A stretch of DNA of 64,000 bases, taken from the NCBI RefSeq assembly GCF_002608075.1, contig NZ_LAHA01000011.1:62001-126000 (forward strand), read 5' to 3'. The position numbers and the translations under genes were made by a program. A model generated the notes under the pieces. The model was not told the DNA's origin, did no database searches, and saw only the letters and a program-made list of their open reading frames with translations. Positions 8,655-17,321 of this stretch are shown here, in pieces. The DNA is from Nostoc linckia z4. Its GTDB lineage: Bacteria; Cyanobacteriota; Cyanobacteriia; Cyanobacteriales; Nostocaceae. The stretch's first letter is position 1; every line of letters begins with the position of its first letter.

Positions 8655-9308
8655 TTAGCTTAACAATCCCTCCGATTCTGCGAATTTACGTAAACGCGGT
8701 AGACACTGACGTTGATAAAAACTGCTCAATGTCGGAATTGACAGCCCGAATTCCTCAGATAACTCTCTCCAACTAACTTCTGGAGGTAGGCGTTTGAGGA
8801 TTAACACCTGACAATTCACATCTGGACGCCCTTTGATATAAATACTACGGAGTTCTCCATCAAAGTCTGCCTTCGCCCAGTTTTCCAATTCCTCTAGAAT
8901 TGGAGGTGCTTCAGGAACAGCCGGTAGGTTATCTACAGGATCGATAGTTTCACTTGTTCCACCAAATTTAGACTGACGAATTTTAAGAGGGACTGTTGTG
9001 GCTTGTTCCCGGTTTTGATTCAGGTAAAAGTCTTGTAGTCTCCGTTTTAAGTAAGCATTCAGCCAGGTGATTACAGTACCATAAGCAGGGTCATATTTTT
9101 GGCCTGTCAAACCTTCACAAACATTACGACAGAAATACAACCAAGTTTGTTGTAATGCGTCTTGATAATAGGGAGTACTTTCCCTCCAGAGTCTACTTGC
9201 TGTCAAACGAATAATCTGTGTGAGCAGCTTCTGACGCTGAGGGCTTCCAGGTGGGTATCCACAGGCTTCGGTAACTAAGCGGCGTAGCTGTTCATCGAAT
9301 TGAACCAT
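8655..9308 (-). CDS. Sigma-70-like (ECF-type) RNA polymerase factor
   Basis: 217 residues from ATG at 9308; an in-frame TTG lies six codons upstream. The middle (YYQDALQQTWLYFCRN, then YGTVITWLNAYLKRRLQDFY) looks like a degenerate sigma region 2. The C-terminus (VSWRELSEEFGLSIPTLSSFYQRQCLPRLRKF) is a sigma region-4-like helix-turn-helix. The protein is larger than a minimal ECF factor because of a linker of about 60 residues. It lies upstream of the CHAT/TPR gene in the same direction. A transcriptional role for that neighbour is inference. Confidence 0.7.
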   Translation of the reverse strand: MVQFDEQLRRLVTEACGYPPGSPQRQKLLTQIIRLTASRLWRESTPYYQDALQQTWLYFCRNVCEGLTGQKYDPAYGTVITWLNAYLKRRLQDFYLNQNREQATTVPLKIRQSKFGGTSETIDPVDNLPAVPEAPPILEELENWAKADFDGELRSIYIKGRPDVNCQVLILKRLPPEVSWRELSEEFGLSIPTLSSFYQRQCLPRLRKFAESEGLLS

Positions 9309-9393
9309 GACAATCTTGAGGAACAAAGCAAGAATATCTTAGTATTGCCTATAACAACGCGTTAGAAAATTACCTTTCATCAAGAAATTGGGG

Positions 9394-9606
9394 TATGGGG
9401 AGATGGGGAGATGGGGGAGATGGGGAGATGGGGAGATGGGGAGATGGGGGAGCAGGGGAGCAGGGGAAGAATAACTCCCAACTCCTAACTCCTAACTCCC
9501 AACTCCTAACTCCTAACTCCTAACTCCTAACTCCCAACTCCTAACTCCCAATGCCCAATGCCCAATGCCCAATGCCCAATGCCCAATGCCCCATGCCCCA
9601 TGCCCA
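9394..9606. repeat. Block of short tandem repeats
   Basis: Three successive arrays: ggggagat-type units (9394-9450), cctaact-type units (9476-9548), and gcccaat heptamers (9549-9606). These are typical intergenic STRRs of Nostocales. They sit at the 3' end of the DUF2330 gene and upstream of the sigma-like gene. They are not CRISPRs: there are no spacers. Confidence 0.85.
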
Positions 9607-9613
9607 ATCCTAA

Positions 9614-10993
9614 TTAATACAATCCAAACCAAGACAGAAAGTTTTCCCACCAAGACAATCTCAAATTACTGAGACTCAGTTTCATTTTGTTACGAATGTC
9701 TTGGATATTCCAGTTGGTGAGTTTGGCTAGGGTTTGGGCTTCTTGTTCAAAACGCTTGGGTAAAGAACGTTTATATTCTCTACCTGCTTGGCACTTGAGT
9801 TCTCCTTGGAAGGGATGTTGCAAAACATAACGTCCTTGGAAAGATTCACGATTCCCTGTTTGTTGAAATATCAAGTCTTCGGGGAATTTGTCGCGGGTGT
9901 AGCGTACATGCAACCGGGAGATGAATACATCACTTCTAGGCAACGGACGACGAAAGTTGGGCGGCACTGTTACATTATTTGGAGAATTATCGTCTAGCCA
10001 AAATACGCCTGCTTGCTTGAGTTCTTCTGGGGTTAGGGGATCGGCAGAACAGGGATCGCAATTACTCATGTCCCAAGCGTATTCCAAAAAACCAACTTTC
10101 TTGTCTTCTTTGGTGTAGACAGTTTGAAACATGGATTTGTAAAATTCACCAAATTCGTTTTTCACAAATACAGGAATGTTGGCATCGGAGGGAATTTTCA
10201 CCGTGCGGTAATTAGTGATTTCTGCCTGTCCTTCGGCGGAAAGGATGTAAACAATTAAATCCTGTTCGGTGGTGGCGTTAATCATGCCCAAACGAATTGG
10301 CAACATGAATCTGGGTGACTGATAGGAAATTTGTAGCGGGCGAAGAAATTGGTAGCCAGATTTCTCGAATTTATCTAAATTGACTTTAGCAACAAAGAAT
10401 TTCATCGAGGAGCGGACGTAGGGTTTAAGTAACTGTTTTGCTCCTCTGGGAATTTTATAACCATTGCGTTGCAGCCAAGTTTCCAATCCACCTGATTCTT
10501 TAGCACTGAGAATCACGATGTCATATTCACCGACATTAAAACGTGCTTCTACAGTCACACCCAAACTAGCATCACGGCCTCTTGCACCTGCTGATTCATT
10601 GCTTGCTGCTGGTGCTGGTAATGCTAGTGGTCGGTCATACTCATAAAGCGGGGCACAAGGATCTGAATCGAAATATTCCACTAATCGCGGTGCGCTAAAA
10701 GCGTCCAAACGTTCAATAATTTTGGGTTCAGTGACGCGGACTTGCTCTTTTTGCAGTACCGTTGGCACTGGTACCACCATTGCAAAATCTTTGACTTCAC
10801 CTTGAAAATCATTTGCCATCGTGAGGACAGTGCGATCGCCATTCCGTGCTATTACCACCTGAGACGCTTTGTTATACAGCTTTGTATCAGCCTTGGCAAC
10901 ATAAAATCCACAAAATGCCCAAGCTCTCGGCGCAAAGCACAAAACAATTACAATTGCTAATAATAATGGTCTCAAAAATCGAAAAAGTTTCAT
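9614..10993 (-). CDS. DUF2330 exported protein
   Basis: 459 residues with a clear signal peptide ([17 protein letters not shown], cleavage near residue 26). The mature start [21 protein letters not shown] and the later VVPVPT are hallmarks of DUF2330. Several cysteines (CDPCSADP) suggest an oxidising periplasmic location. A hydrophobic/aromatic C-terminus ([16 protein letters not shown]) may associate with the membrane. Biochemical role unknown. It lies 90 bases downstream of the RnfD-like gene on the same strand, and the two may be co-transcribed. Confidence 0.82.
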   Translation of the reverse strand: MKLFRFLRPLLLAIVIVLCFAPRAWAFCGFYVAKADTKLYNKASQVVIARNGDRTVLTMANDFQGEVKDFAMVVPVPTVLQKEQVRVTEPKIIERLDAFSAPRLVEYFDSDPCAPLYEYDRPLALPAPAASNESAGARGRDASLGVTVEARFNVGEYDIVILSAKESGGLETWLQRNGYKIPRGAKQLLKPYVRSSMKFFVAKVNLDKFEKSGYQFLRPLQISYQSPRFMLPIRLGMINATTEQDLIVYILSAEGQAEITNYRTVKIPSDANIPVFVKNEFGEFYKSMFQTVYTKEDKKVGFLEYAWDMSNCDPCSADPLTPEELKQAGVFWLDDNSPNNVTVPPNFRRPLPRSDVFISRLHVRYTRDKFPEDLIFQQTGNRESFQGRYVLQHPFQGELKCQAGREYKRSLPKRFEQEAQTLAKLTNWNIQDIRNKMKLSLSNLRLSWWENFLSWFGLY

Positions 10994-11026
10994 TGTTATA
11001 CCTCAATATTTAATGGTGACTGGGGC

Positions 11027-11083
11027 ATGGGGCACTTGTACTGAGCGTAGTCGTTGGCGCAGCCTCTCGCAGAGAAGTATTGG
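11027..11083. repeat. Dispersed repeat between RnfD-like and DUF2330 genes
   Basis: Includes ggcacttgtactgagcgtag, the inverse of the sequence at about 2005-2033, then a gagaggctgcgccaac-type element. It has pushed into the 3' end of the RnfD-like frame. Confidence 0.55.
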
Positions 11084-12031
11084 TCATTGGACAGAAGAGG
11101 CTCCAGGGGCAGAGGGGAAAAACTCTTCTTTGCTGTTCCCTCCAAAGTTCCGATCAAAGGAAGCCTCCGCTCGGACTTCTGTGTACTCCCTTGTCTCCTC
11201 ATCTCCCCTTTGCCAAGAAAACCTTGGCGCTGACCAAAGAAAATCTATCAAGATGGTCAATGGTGCAAGGATAAACAGTGCCCAGAAAACTGCGGTGGAA
11301 AGAAAGAAATAATTTCGCAGGATAAAAGTTAATCCGGCGATGCACATTGCCCAAATTACGCGCCCGATGCGAGAATTGGGCATCGATCGCGGATCGGTAA
11401 TCATAAATAGAGCAAATAACAGTAAAGATCCGCTCATCAATCTGTGCCAGTAAACATCCCAAGTCCAACCAAGCCATAAATTACGAATCGCCTCTAGTAG
11501 GGAGTAGGCACCCAAAAAAGCTGCTGTGGTGTCCCAACGTCCAATTCGTTGCAAAACCATACCGCCAGTACCAGCAAATACTAGCCCATACCACCACTCT
11601 TCACCCCACTGTCCCGGTGATACCCAAGCGTCGCTGGTGAAAATTAAGACACAAATAATGCCAAAATTCCCAGGATTAAAGAAATGCTTCTCACCGACTC
11701 GCAAGAAAAATTTGCTGGCGATCGCACTTGCTACAGCTATTGCCATTGTTGTCCAATGGTCAGCCCGCAACAGCAAGCTCAATCCTAAAGCAGTAATTAA
11801 AGCACTGCGAAGATTTAAGCTTTGTCCTTTGTCGTTAGTCGTTTGTCCTTTGCAAATGACCAATGACCAACGACCAATGACAAATGACAATACCAATTGA
11901 GTTGAAAGACTTGTGGCGATCGCTACTGCAATCAATTCTGGCCGCAGCGTCCAGTCTCGCGTACCGATTCCCAAGACTAGGAACAAGCCGAGAAATAAAA
12001 TTTGATAGTCTCGTATATCTTTGAGCAACAT
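11084..12031 (-). CDS. RnfD/NqrB-like polytopic membrane protein
   Basis: 315 residues with about eight hydrophobic helices. FFNPGNFGI and the FMITDPRSMPNS segment resemble the RnfD/NqrB family (flavin-carrying subunits of ion-pumping electron transport), but no other rnf or nqr gene is nearby, so membership of a full Rnf complex is doubtful. Residues about 51-71 (VIGRWSLVICKGQTTNDKGQ) are encoded by intergenic-type repeat DNA inserted in frame. The last 40 or so residues also look repeat-derived. It probably forms a transcription unit with the DUF2330 gene downstream. Confidence 0.7.
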   Translation of the reverse strand: MLLKDIRDYQILFLGLFLVLGIGTRDWTLRPELIAVAIATSLSTQLVLSFVIGRWSLVICKGQTTNDKGQSLNLRSALITALGLSLLLRADHWTTMAIAVASAIASKFFLRVGEKHFFNPGNFGIICVLIFTSDAWVSPGQWGEEWWYGLVFAGTGGMVLQRIGRWDTTAAFLGAYSLLEAIRNLWLGWTWDVYWHRLMSGSLLLFALFMITDPRSMPNSRIGRVIWAMCIAGLTFILRNYFFLSTAVFWALFILAPLTILIDFLWSAPRFSWQRGDEETREYTEVRAEASFDRNFGGNSKEEFFPSAPGASSVQ

Positions 12032-12162
12032 TACCCGTTAATTCAGGGATTCCCCGTAGATTTTTCATCAATTTAGACGAGTGTTAGCTCAAATAGCATT
12101 GCTGTTACAGATTTTGTTACAAAGCATTCCTACTCTCTGCATCTTATTGGTAAAACGGAGAG

Positions 12163-12654
12163 ATGTTTAGTATAGAAGTATGTCACAAGTTCGTGAACTC
12201 AAATCAGACCAGCATCAAACACACTTGTATTGACGGTCAAAAAATTTTATTCCCCAGCCAAGAATATTGGGAAACTTTGCGATTAAACGCCTTCATTGAT
12301 AATATGCCACTGGCTATTTTAGATTTGCTTTGGCCAGCACTTGAGTTTACTCATAAATACCCTGAGCTTCACTTGGGACTTGGAAAAATATCGATGAAGA
12401 AGAAGAAATGGATGCCATATATTTTTGTTGAAATAGAATCAAACTTCCAAAGAATCCACTTGGAAACGTTAACCTGTAATTCTTGTAATTGGCGAGGAAA
12501 AACAGCTAATCCTATGGTTATCGATCCATATTTTGGAGATGGTATCAATCAAGATCATTTCACTCTTATGAAAGCTGCTGAAAGATATCCTGTACTTCCT
12601 TGCCCCTCCTGTGGCAATCGCTTACCAAGGCATCCAATTTGGGTAGAATATTGA
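12163..12654 (+). CDS. Hypothetical protein with C-terminal zinc-ribbon-like CxxC pair
   Basis: 163 residues from ATG at 12163, preceded by GGAG (acggagagATG). Two cysteine pairs, CNSCNWRG (about residues 106-113) and CPSCGNRL (about 145-152), can form a zinc ribbon around a small insert. The first 100 residues resemble no family I know. It ends 75 bases before the polysaccharide deacetylase on the same strand, but a functional link is unproven. Confidence 0.6.
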   Translation: MFSIEVCHKFVNSNQTSIKHTCIDGQKILFPSQEYWETLRLNAFIDNMPLAILDLLWPALEFTHKYPELHLGLGKISMKKKKWMPYIFVEIESNFQRIHLETLTCNSCNWRGKTANPMVIDPYFGDGINQDHFTLMKAAERYPVLPCPSCGNRLPRHPIWVEY

Positions 12655-12729
12655 GGCATTGTATTGGGGTAGGATCGCAATTTCGCCAGCAACACCTACA
12701 AAAACTTTTCAGCAGCAAAAAAACGCAAA

Positions 12730-13416
12730 ATGCAACTAGCTCCCCTGTTCCCGATTTTTTACCGCATTCTCCAGCCAAGTTTTCCCAATTGCCTTTGGAT
12801 GGGCAATCCCCATAGTAAAGCCATCGCTTTGACATTTGATGATGGCCCTCATCCGCAACATACACCGGAAGTGTTAGCAGTTTTAGACCAGTATAAAATT
12901 ACAGCGAGTTTTTTTTGGTTGGGTGTTTGTGTCAACCGTTCGCCAGACATTGCCAAAGCTGTTAGCGATCGCCGACACTGGATCGGATTGCATGGTTACG
13001 ATCATCGCTCTTTTCCCATGCTTTCCCCCAATGAACTCAAGCTGAGTTTAGAAAAAACCCAAGTTGCTATCTATGATGCTTGCAATCTGCAACCCGAACA
13101 AGTGCGGGATGTCCGTCCCCCTAATGGTTTATTTACACCTGCTACTTTAAAATTATTTCTTGAGTGGAATTATCGCCCAGTAATGTGGAGTGTTGTACCA
13201 GAAGATTGGGTGCGACCAGGAGTAAACACTGTGGTGAGGCGAGTTATGCAGCAAGTTAAAAATGGTTCTTTGATTGTTTTACATGATGGTGTCTGTGGCG
13301 GACAAGACGTTGCTGCCACAATCAAAATTCTCATTCCTCAATTGCTACAACAAGGCTATGAATTTGTAACTGTTGATGCCCTATGGCAGCGTTCAGAGCA
13401 AACAGGGAACGGTTAA
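12730..13416 (+). CDS. Polysaccharide deacetylase (NodB/CE4 family)
   Basis: 228 residues. The CE4 fold motifs are complete: TFDDGP with D37/D38 (catalytic base and metal ligand), HGYDH with metal ligands H88 and H92, RPPNG, and LHDG near the C-terminus. The family removes N-acetyl groups from chitin-like glycans, peptidoglycan or exopolysaccharide. The first 24 residues are only mildly hydrophobic, so export is uncertain; a later start at M24 (MGNPHSK) would leave a minimal cytoplasmic domain. Confidence 0.85.
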   Translation: MQLAPLFPIFYRILQPSFPNCLWMGNPHSKAIALTFDDGPHPQHTPEVLAVLDQYKITASFFWLGVCVNRSPDIAKAVSDRRHWIGLHGYDHRSFPMLSPNELKLSLEKTQVAIYDACNLQPEQVRDVRPPNGLFTPATLKLFLEWNYRPVMWSVVPEDWVRPGVNTVVRRVMQQVKNGSLIVLHDGVCGGQDVAATIKILIPQLLQQGYEFVTVDALWQRSEQTGNG

Positions 13417-13467
13417 CCGTCAACTGTCAACAATCAACAATCAACGGTTAACAACCCAACAACATTT

Positions 13468-14244
13468 CTATTCAAAACCGGGCAAATTATTGGGGTCAAT
13501 TCCTTGCGACTGTAAATAAGCAATTAATCTTTCTTTTTGTTGACGTTCTTGTTCTGCACGTTGACGTTCTTGTTCTGCACGTTGACGTTCTTGTTCAATT
13601 TTTTCCACTGCCCAAGGTAACAAGTTGCCATCTCGATCCCACCAACGTAACCAATAACCACTATGAGCTTCTTTTGTTCCTTGCCATGTTCCCAAAAATA
13701 AGTTCATTGCTTCTATGAAATGATGACCACTTTCATCTGGTAATTTCAATTCATAATGTCCATTTTCCAATTGATAACATTCCAATAATCCCCCATTAGG
13801 TTCAAAAATTATATAAATAGGAACTTGCAGTATTTGTTCGTAAAAAAACCATCTACCTGGTGGGTAAGAACGCTTAACAGAATATTCTCCACCGTCAGTA
13901 TCAGAAACAAATTCCATCACAATTAATGGGATTTCACCTTCTAAAATTGGTGTGTAACTTTTGCGATTACTAATAATTTCTTTCACTGTTGGTACATACA
14001 CCCAATCTGGTGCTTTAATTACCAGTTGTTCGTTAATAGTTGCACATAATCCCAAGTTAGAGGCGATTAACATTTGGGGTTGGATGAAGCCACTAATTTC
14101 TAAACTTTCACGCAAAGCACCAGCTAATATTGGCTGACCTGTATTCTCCACTGGCTCATCCTCTAGTTGAAAATCTTTGGGTAAGGGTTCCCAGGTTATT
14201 ATCAGTTGATTTGATGCTTTGCTTTCACTGATTTGGGCTACCAT
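13468..14244 (-). CDS. Uma2-family (DUF820) putative endonuclease with coiled-coil tail, copy 2
   Basis: 258 residues. The central region (PLIVMEFVSDTDGGEY, then VPIYIIFEPNGGLLECYQL) is the Uma2 core of the longer cyanobacterial subtype. The C-terminus carries a charged repeat, about three copies of the heptad ERQRAEQ encoded by a 21-bp DNA repeat at roughly 13542-13600, predicted to form a coiled coil. This tail is common in the subtype and varies in copy number. Adjacent genes are unrelated. Confidence 0.8.
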   Translation of the reverse strand: MVAQISESKASNQLIITWEPLPKDFQLEDEPVENTGQPILAGALRESLEISGFIQPQMLIASNLGLCATINEQLVIKAPDWVYVPTVKEIISNRKSYTPILEGEIPLIVMEFVSDTDGGEYSVKRSYPPGRWFFYEQILQVPIYIIFEPNGGLLECYQLENGHYELKLPDESGHHFIEAMNLFLGTWQGTKEAHSGYWLRWWDRDGNLLPWAVEKIEQERQRAEQERQRAEQERQQKERLIAYLQSQGIDPNNLPGFE

Positions 14245-14289
14245 AAATCAATTCCAAATTCAAATTGAAATCTATTTTCTAGCCGGGGA

Positions 14290-14540
14290 TATCAGCTTTT
14301 AGTAGCTAATATTCCCGCTAATTTTACCAAGCCCCTTCTCTAGGAGAGGCTACGCCAACGGGGCAAGAACACGCAACAGGAGAGGAACTAGCCCCAGATG
14401 TTGATTTAAAACCTCGCCCCTCTCTGGAAGACGCTACGCGAACGTGGGTGAAAAAATCTTTGTATACCGTGGAAGGTGAAAACCCCGCCCCTCGTGGGCG
14501 ACTTCTGATTCTGTTAGCCATTCCCTGTTCCCTGTTCCCT
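14290..14540. repeat. Intergenic dispersed repeats
   Basis: The stretch between the Uma2 gene and the PfkB gene contains ctaggagaggctacgccaacg and ggaagacgctacgcgaacg, variants of a repeat also found near 62475-62500, plus a cctgttcc tandem repeat (14522-14540). A 65-codon frame inside is arginine-rich noise. Confidence 0.5.
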
Positions 14541-14551
14541 TTTATTAATTC

Positions 14552-15529
14552 CTAAAGTTGATTTGTGGCTAAAAAAGCTTCGACTTCGGCAGCTGTGGGT
14601 TGAGAAGCGATCGCACCTGCTTTAATGGTAGTCAGTGCCCCAACAGCACTAGCGTAGGTAACAATCCGTTTTGCCGTTTCTGCATCCCGCAAGCTGTGGA
14701 TACCATACTGCCTCAGCTGGTGGACAAATCCTGCTAAAAAGCTATCCCCTGCACCAGTTGTGTCAACTACAGGAATGGAAAATGAAGGTAATTTGCCTTC
14801 GTTTTCACCCAAACAGTAAGTGCAACCATTTTCTCCATCTGTGACTAATACTCCCTCAATGGAAGCCAGACGGTAAGTTATGGCTCCCGGATCTGCGGTT
14901 TCAAATAGCCATTCGGCTTCTTCTTTGGAAAGTTTCAGGAAATCAACTTTATTAAATAATTCTGGAATTTTTTGATGAGCGATGTTTGGATCGTGCCAAA
15001 ATACAGGACGCCAGTTGACATCCAGCACAATCTTCAGATCGTATTGTTCTGCTAGTTCTAGGGCGCGGTAAACTGCCTGTTCGCTTTCGGGATAAGCTAA
15101 TTCCAAAGTGCCCAAAACTAGAAAATCTGCCTCTTGAAACAGTGAAGAAGGTAAGTGTTTGGCAGACAGGCGAGTATCAGCAAATTCAGAGGTATCGTAT
15201 TGACCAAATCCAGCAAAAGTGCGATCGCCAGCCAGATCCCGTGTCACATATACTTGCCGTGTTGGTGCTGTGGGATGACGCTGCACCCCTGTTGTCTCTA
15301 CACCCACATCCTCTAATAGCTTCACCAGTGCATTTCCTGGTTCATCTTCACCAACAGCACCAATAAAGGCCGTTGGCGTCCCCAACTTGACTAAAGCGCA
15401 GGCCACATTAGCTGGTGCCCCTCCTGGGTAGGGAGTCCAAGATTTCACTTCTTCCAGCTTTAGCCCCAATTGATCGGCTAAACAATCAAACAAAATTTCA
15501 CCAAGACACAAAACACGGGGATTGCTCAT
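14552..15529 (-). CDS. PfkB-family carbohydrate kinase (fructokinase-like)
   Basis: 325 residues. Both ribokinase-family signatures are present: GGAPANVACALVKLG near residues 36-50 and DTTGAGDSFLAGF with the catalytic aspartate, near residues 249-261. The N-terminal ILFDCLAD and the overall length match bacterial fructokinases, which phosphorylate fructose released from sucrose. The exact sugar is not certain from sequence. No sugar-uptake genes are adjacent. Confidence 0.85.
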   Translation of the reverse strand: MSNPRVLCLGEILFDCLADQLGLKLEEVKSWTPYPGGAPANVACALVKLGTPTAFIGAVGEDEPGNALVKLLEDVGVETTGVQRHPTAPTRQVYVTRDLAGDRTFAGFGQYDTSEFADTRLSAKHLPSSLFQEADFLVLGTLELAYPESEQAVYRALELAEQYDLKIVLDVNWRPVFWHDPNIAHQKIPELFNKVDFLKLSKEEAEWLFETADPGAITYRLASIEGVLVTDGENGCTYCLGENEGKLPSFSIPVVDTTGAGDSFLAGFVHQLRQYGIHSLRDAETAKRIVTYASAVGALTTIKAGAIASQPTAAEVEAFLATNQL

Positions 15530-15892
15530 TTCATTTTAGATTTTAGGTTTCGATTTTGGATTACGAATTTCCAGTATAAAATCTACAATAATTGTTGCTA
15601 TCTGTCGCCAGTCCTTCATAGAATTCAATAGCAATTTTTACTACTCTAATAATAAATATATGCCCCTAAGACATACTTACTTTTCTCAGTATTTAAACCA
15701 TATTGATTTAGATAAATATGTTACATGTTTTTGACAAGTTAAATTAATAGTTAAATTCCGAGCAACTTCAAATCCAAAAAAAATATTGATAATCGTATTA
15801 CTGCTAACACTTGAAACCCCTGCCAACAAAAGAATCTTCTAGAATTAGAAAGAGTGATTAAGTACATATACCAAGGGAGGAAAGAAATAGTC
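15530..15892. other. Intergenic A+T-rich region between divergent genes
   Basis: About 360 bases between the starts of the sugar kinase (minus) and the PedR-like regulator (plus). No gene seen. Both promoters should lie here. AAGGGAGG at 15873-15880 is the ribosome site of the regulator. Confidence 0.45.
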
Positions 15893-16156
15893 ATGGCTGG
15901 TGGCAAGTCTGAGACCCCTGTTAGTCTGTCAGACAGAGAGCTGCAAATTATCGACTTAGTGGCCGCTGGCTTAACTAACCAAGAGATTGCAGTGAAACTG
16001 GAAATTAGCAAGCGTACAGTTGATAACCATATCAGTAACATTCTCACCAAAACCGAGACAGAAAATCGAGTAGCTCTTGTCCGCTGGGCTTTACAGTGGG
16101 GCAAAGTCTGTTTGAATGATGTCAATTGTTGTCCTCTGCCGAATCAGATCGAATAA
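15893..16156 (+). CDS. pedR: LuxR/FixJ-type regulator, PedR-like
   Basis: 87 residues from ATG at 15893, with AAGGGAGG upstream; a GTG 13 codons earlier is less likely. It is essentially one LuxR-type helix-turn-helix (LSDRELQIIDLVAAGLTNQEIA, then ISKRTVDNHISNILTK) with no receiver domain. The C-terminal tail contains C73, C79 and C80. PedR, described in Synechocystis, is a small LuxR-type regulator of photosynthesis genes whose activity is switched by thioredoxin through Cys80; size, tail and cysteine position match. Assignment is by family resemblance. Confidence 0.7.
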   Translation: MAGGKSETPVSLSDRELQIIDLVAAGLTNQEIAVKLEISKRTVDNHISNILTKTETENRVALVRWALQWGKVCLNDVNCCPLPNQIE

Positions 16157-16499
16157 ACAATTGACTCGTGGTAACACGATTTCTCGGATGTAGTATGCTA
16201 AAACGCTGATATGGAGTTTTACTAATTATTCCTCTCCTCGCACATTAATTACAGGGGAGATGGGGAGACAAGGGAGACAAGGGAGACAAGGAGAATAAAA
16301 GTCAACAGTCAACAGTTACCACTCCCCAGTCACCAGTCACCAGTCAATACTCCCTGTTAGGCCAATCCCCCATGCCCCATGCCCCATACCCCATATCCCA
16401 TACCGGCCCAATAACAAAAATTAGCAACAATTTAATGGTGCAAGCGCTACATTTGAAAGAAATCTGTATTGCTCTATCGGCTTGGAGAGTAGTGTTCCG
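16157..16499. repeat. Intergenic region with several tandem-repeat blocks
   Basis: Contains ggggagacaagggagacaag units (16252-16290), aacagtcaacagtt units (16301-16316), ccagtcaccagtcaccagtc units (16326-16347) and catgccccatgccccata units (16368-16403). No gene. The DUF6391-like gene's promoter is probably after 16405. Confidence 0.7.
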
Positions 16500-17201
16500 A
16501 TGAATACTTCTGCTTCTTTTCAAGGTGGTTCTTTTCCCTTTGAATTTTGGAATTTTGATTTGACAACACCTCTGTCAGGAAAAGTTCCAACCTCAGAATC
16601 ACAACCTTCAGACTTTCCGTATCCTACGCAAGATACGGACTTACTTAGGCAACTGTCGTTTATTCCAGGGTTAAAAGAAATTTTAATGTTGCGGCAAGTT
16701 CACGCACTAGAACATGCCACTGTTTGGGTTCTCAGTGAATCAAATAGTGCATACCACACCACAGGAGAACCCAATAAAGTTCAACTAGATAACGAACTGT
16801 TAGGTGGTTTGTCTACGGAACAGGGATTCTACCTCTATGGTGAAGTGAACATCAGTGATTTACGGCGTGCAGTGGCACTTGCCCGACATCGCATTACCAG
16901 TGGAGAGTGGGATTTAGCTGTACATCCCCGTTGTGGCACAAATTTATCAGTAGCAATGGTCTTAACCGCCGGATTAGCTATGGGTGTACATTTATTGCTA
17001 CCATTCCGACCTGTAGAGCAAATTATAGGTTTGGGGTTAGCCGCAACAACAGCCGCTGAAATCGCACCTGATTTAGGTTCTATGGTACAGCGTTACTTAA
17101 CAACCGCTATTCCTTTTAACCTCACAATTGAAAACATTATCCGTACACGCGACCTCTGGGGACGTGAAGCGCATTTTGTCAAAGTGAAATGGCAAGAATG
17201 A
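16500..17201 (+). CDS. DUF6391-like cyanobacterial membrane protein
   Basis: 233 residues from ATG at 16500 (GGAG about 12 bases upstream; a TTG at 16482 is also in frame). The conserved block LRQVHALEHATVW is followed by a soluble region, then two hydrophobic segments (VAMVLTAGLAMGVHLLLPF and IIGLGLAATTAAEIAP, about residues 157-195). The HALEHAT histidines could bind metal. I believe this corresponds to DUF6391, an uncharacterised family restricted mainly to cyanobacteria; the label is from memory of the motif. Confidence 0.6.
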   Translation: MNTSASFQGGSFPFEFWNFDLTTPLSGKVPTSESQPSDFPYPTQDTDLLRQLSFIPGLKEILMLRQVHALEHATVWVLSESNSAYHTTGEPNKVQLDNELLGGLSTEQGFYLYGEVNISDLRRAVALARHRITSGEWDLAVHPRCGTNLSVAMVLTAGLAMGVHLLLPFRPVEQIIGLGLAATTAAEIAPDLGSMVQRYLTTAIPFNLTIENIIRTRDLWGREAHFVKVKWQE

Positions 17202-17208
17202 AGAGAGT

Positions 17209-17310
17209 GAAGGGTATGGGGCATTGGGCATTGGGCAGAGGGGCAGAGGGGAAAAACTCATCTCCCCTGCTCCCCTGCCTCCTCATCTCCTCACCTCCCC
17301 ACTTCCCTAG
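17209..17310. repeat. Tandem repeats between genes
   Basis: gggcattgggca and ctcccctgctcccc type units spanning the spacer between the DUF6391-like gene and the glycosyltransferase. An open frame here is repeat-coded. Confidence 0.6.
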
Positions 17311-17321
17311 AAAAATAAATT

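Noticed and set aside
9394-9606. Possible CRISPR array
   Set aside because: The repeats are contiguous 7-9 bp units without spacers; no cas genes in the window.
11013-11312. 99-codon plus-strand frame
   Set aside because: Antisense to the RnfD-like gene and coded partly by repeats.
14324-14521. Arginine/serine-rich 65-codon minus-strand frame
   Set aside because: Runs over dispersed repeats; composition is that of the repeats.
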